Positions 62,771-64,000 of a stretch of DNA of 64,000 nucleotides are shown here, piece after piece (the stretch's first letter is position 1; every line of letters begins with the position of its first letter). The translations under genes were made by a program, and so were the position numbers. The stretch is from Meconema thalassinum (taxonomy: Eukaryota; Arthropoda; Insecta; Orthoptera; Tettigoniidae). The stretch lies in NCBI GenBank assembly GCA_946902985.2, contig OX336396.1, forward strand, positions 238,158,297 through 238,222,296, written 5' to 3'. A model generated the notes under the pieces. That model ran no database searches and was not told the DNA's origin. It saw nothing but the letters and a program-made list of their open reading frames with translations.

Positions 62771-64000
62771 ATAAATAAATAATATCCCTATTTTATGAGC
62801 AGGGGCCGGATTCTGATGACATGTCATCTTTTAAATTGTTCACCACAGATATTGCTAACTTATATACAAATCCTGTTCATGGCCCCCACATTACAGTGAT
62901 GTACATTTATTAAGTCATTTTTTTTTCTAAGTATTGCACCCGTTGACCCATGTTCACATTGGTGTAATCGATCACAGGATCCTTGGAGAAATTGCTACTA
63001 TGCAGAAGAGCAGTCGAACACACCCTACAGGAAGCGAGAACAATATTGAGCAGGATTGATTATAATTAAAATTTTATACATTTTGGATACCCCGTAAATC
63101 GTCTAAGATTTATCTAATGTCATTCAGCATATTTAAGTTACGGTCCACATCGCAGAAACGCCAAACCGTAAATTTTCGCGGTTATCTCATGCATTGAGCT
63201 GACGCCACGCTGAGGAGACACTACTACTAGTCGTACGTCCGAGCAGGACAGACGTGTCAGTGACACATAAGGATCGAACACGTGATACTAGTGTTCCGAG
63301 TATTGAAAGATTCTTGTGAAATGGAGAAATCCATCGTTATTATAGACATGGCCAACCATCACTGATAAATATGCAGAGGGAGTTATTGTGAACGATAATT
63401 AATATACAACCAGTGTAATATTTTTACCAGATTTAACAAACAGTGGCAGCATGGCGAGCACATTAACAGGCCGCATGCTTACATGCACGAGTGTATCATA
63501 AAAACTGTGAATTCTGTAAAAACTGTGTTATTCGTAAACTATTTCATGTCTTGTCGAAGTGCTGAATTTTTATTTTTGATTAACTGTAAATAATTATTTC
63601 CGACCACGAGCAAAGTTTGCGAATGAGCGTTGCAAAATCAAAGATAACGCCAGTGGCGGAGTGTATGGGCAATTTTGTTTTACCGCACCAATAGAGTCAG
63701 TGAGCGCAGTAACATAAGTATGATATTTAACACGAGTGAAAACCTCGCCCCTACCTACAACATGGAACCAACCAACCATCTACATCTAATGGATAATAAC
63801 GACCAGGCTATGGAGTTGGAGATGGATCATTAAATCACATGTGTGGGGAGCTAGCAATGGAAGGTGGCTGAAACAATGGCAAGATGATCTAAGACCATTA
63901 CGGAGACCGCTAAAACATCTCACAGGGGGGTTTCGAAGTCTTGACGCTATACTCTGTAAGTCAGAATATGTTTCAGTAACTATATTTAATGGGTTGGAAC
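62771..64000. other. Unassigned 1.2 kb at the window end
   Basis: Sequence at 62800 (CAGGGGCCGGATTCTGATG) resembles a hAT left end, but no partner end lies within the window. No other repeat, RNA or coding motif recognised. Confidence 0.35.

Noticed and set aside
62800..62825. hAT-like terminus CAGGGGCCGGATTC
   Set aside because: No matching reversed end or repeated 8-bp flank inside the window; kept only as a remark.

Overview
This is nuclear DNA from a eukaryote. It is almost certainly from an arthropod with a large, repeat-rich genome, most likely an insect. The basis is the element mix: RTE-type and CR1/Jockey-type LINEs, tRNA-headed SINEs, mariner, pogo, hAT and Harbinger DNA transposons, Helitron/Helentron-like elements and a BEL/Pao remnant, with no bacterial operon structure and no convincing host exon. 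A polyneopteran insect (orthopteran-like) is my guess from the SINE and LINE flavour, at low confidence. Almost every long open frame is either transposon protein or a shadow of a repeat; I found no intact gene. Layout from left to right: 0-7.4 kb holds a LINE tail, a fold-back mariner element, an unclassified terminal-inverted-repeat element and a 4 kb stretch I cannot assign. 7.4-12.6 kb is a SINE cluster, including a SINE split by a LINE and another split by a Helentron-like element. 12.6-15.2 kb is a LINE 3' end whose tail runs into a 2.1 kb satellite. 15.4-17.6 kb holds a mariner transposase remnant and a Helentron-like element. 17.6-22.2 kb is a nest: an RTE LINE is split by a 4.0 kb DNA element, which contains a hAT, which contains another hAT, which contains another LINE piece; most levels have a readable target-site duplication (TSD). 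22.5-33.5 kb is a mosaic of Helitrons, Helentron-like elements, a LINE and a 2.45 kb hAT with TAGAGAT ends. 34.2-40.7 kb has SINEs around a 4.3 kb pogo-like element that contains a hAT, which contains a probable solo LTR and a tail-to-tail palindrome of two Helentron-like copies. 41-47.8 kb holds a LINE split by a SINE, a deleted BEL/Pao retrotransposon and more SINEs. 47.9-53.2 kb is an inverted duplication carrying two copies of a mariner element; one copy later received a Harbinger MITE while the other keeps the empty site. 53.3-64 kb holds a hAT MITE, an RTE tail, a complete Helitron split by an RTE reverse-transcriptase fragment, a nearly full-length CR1/Jockey-like LINE with a 2A-like motif, and unassigned sequence. 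The elements do not form one pathway. They interact by nested insertion, by sharing 3' tails (SINE families B/C and B/D, probably through a common LINE partner) and by terminal structures that co-vary between families (the Helentron-like group H2, H3, H4). Helitron/SINE family letters (H1-H5, A-G) and LINE labels (L-c and so on) are mine and apply only to this window.
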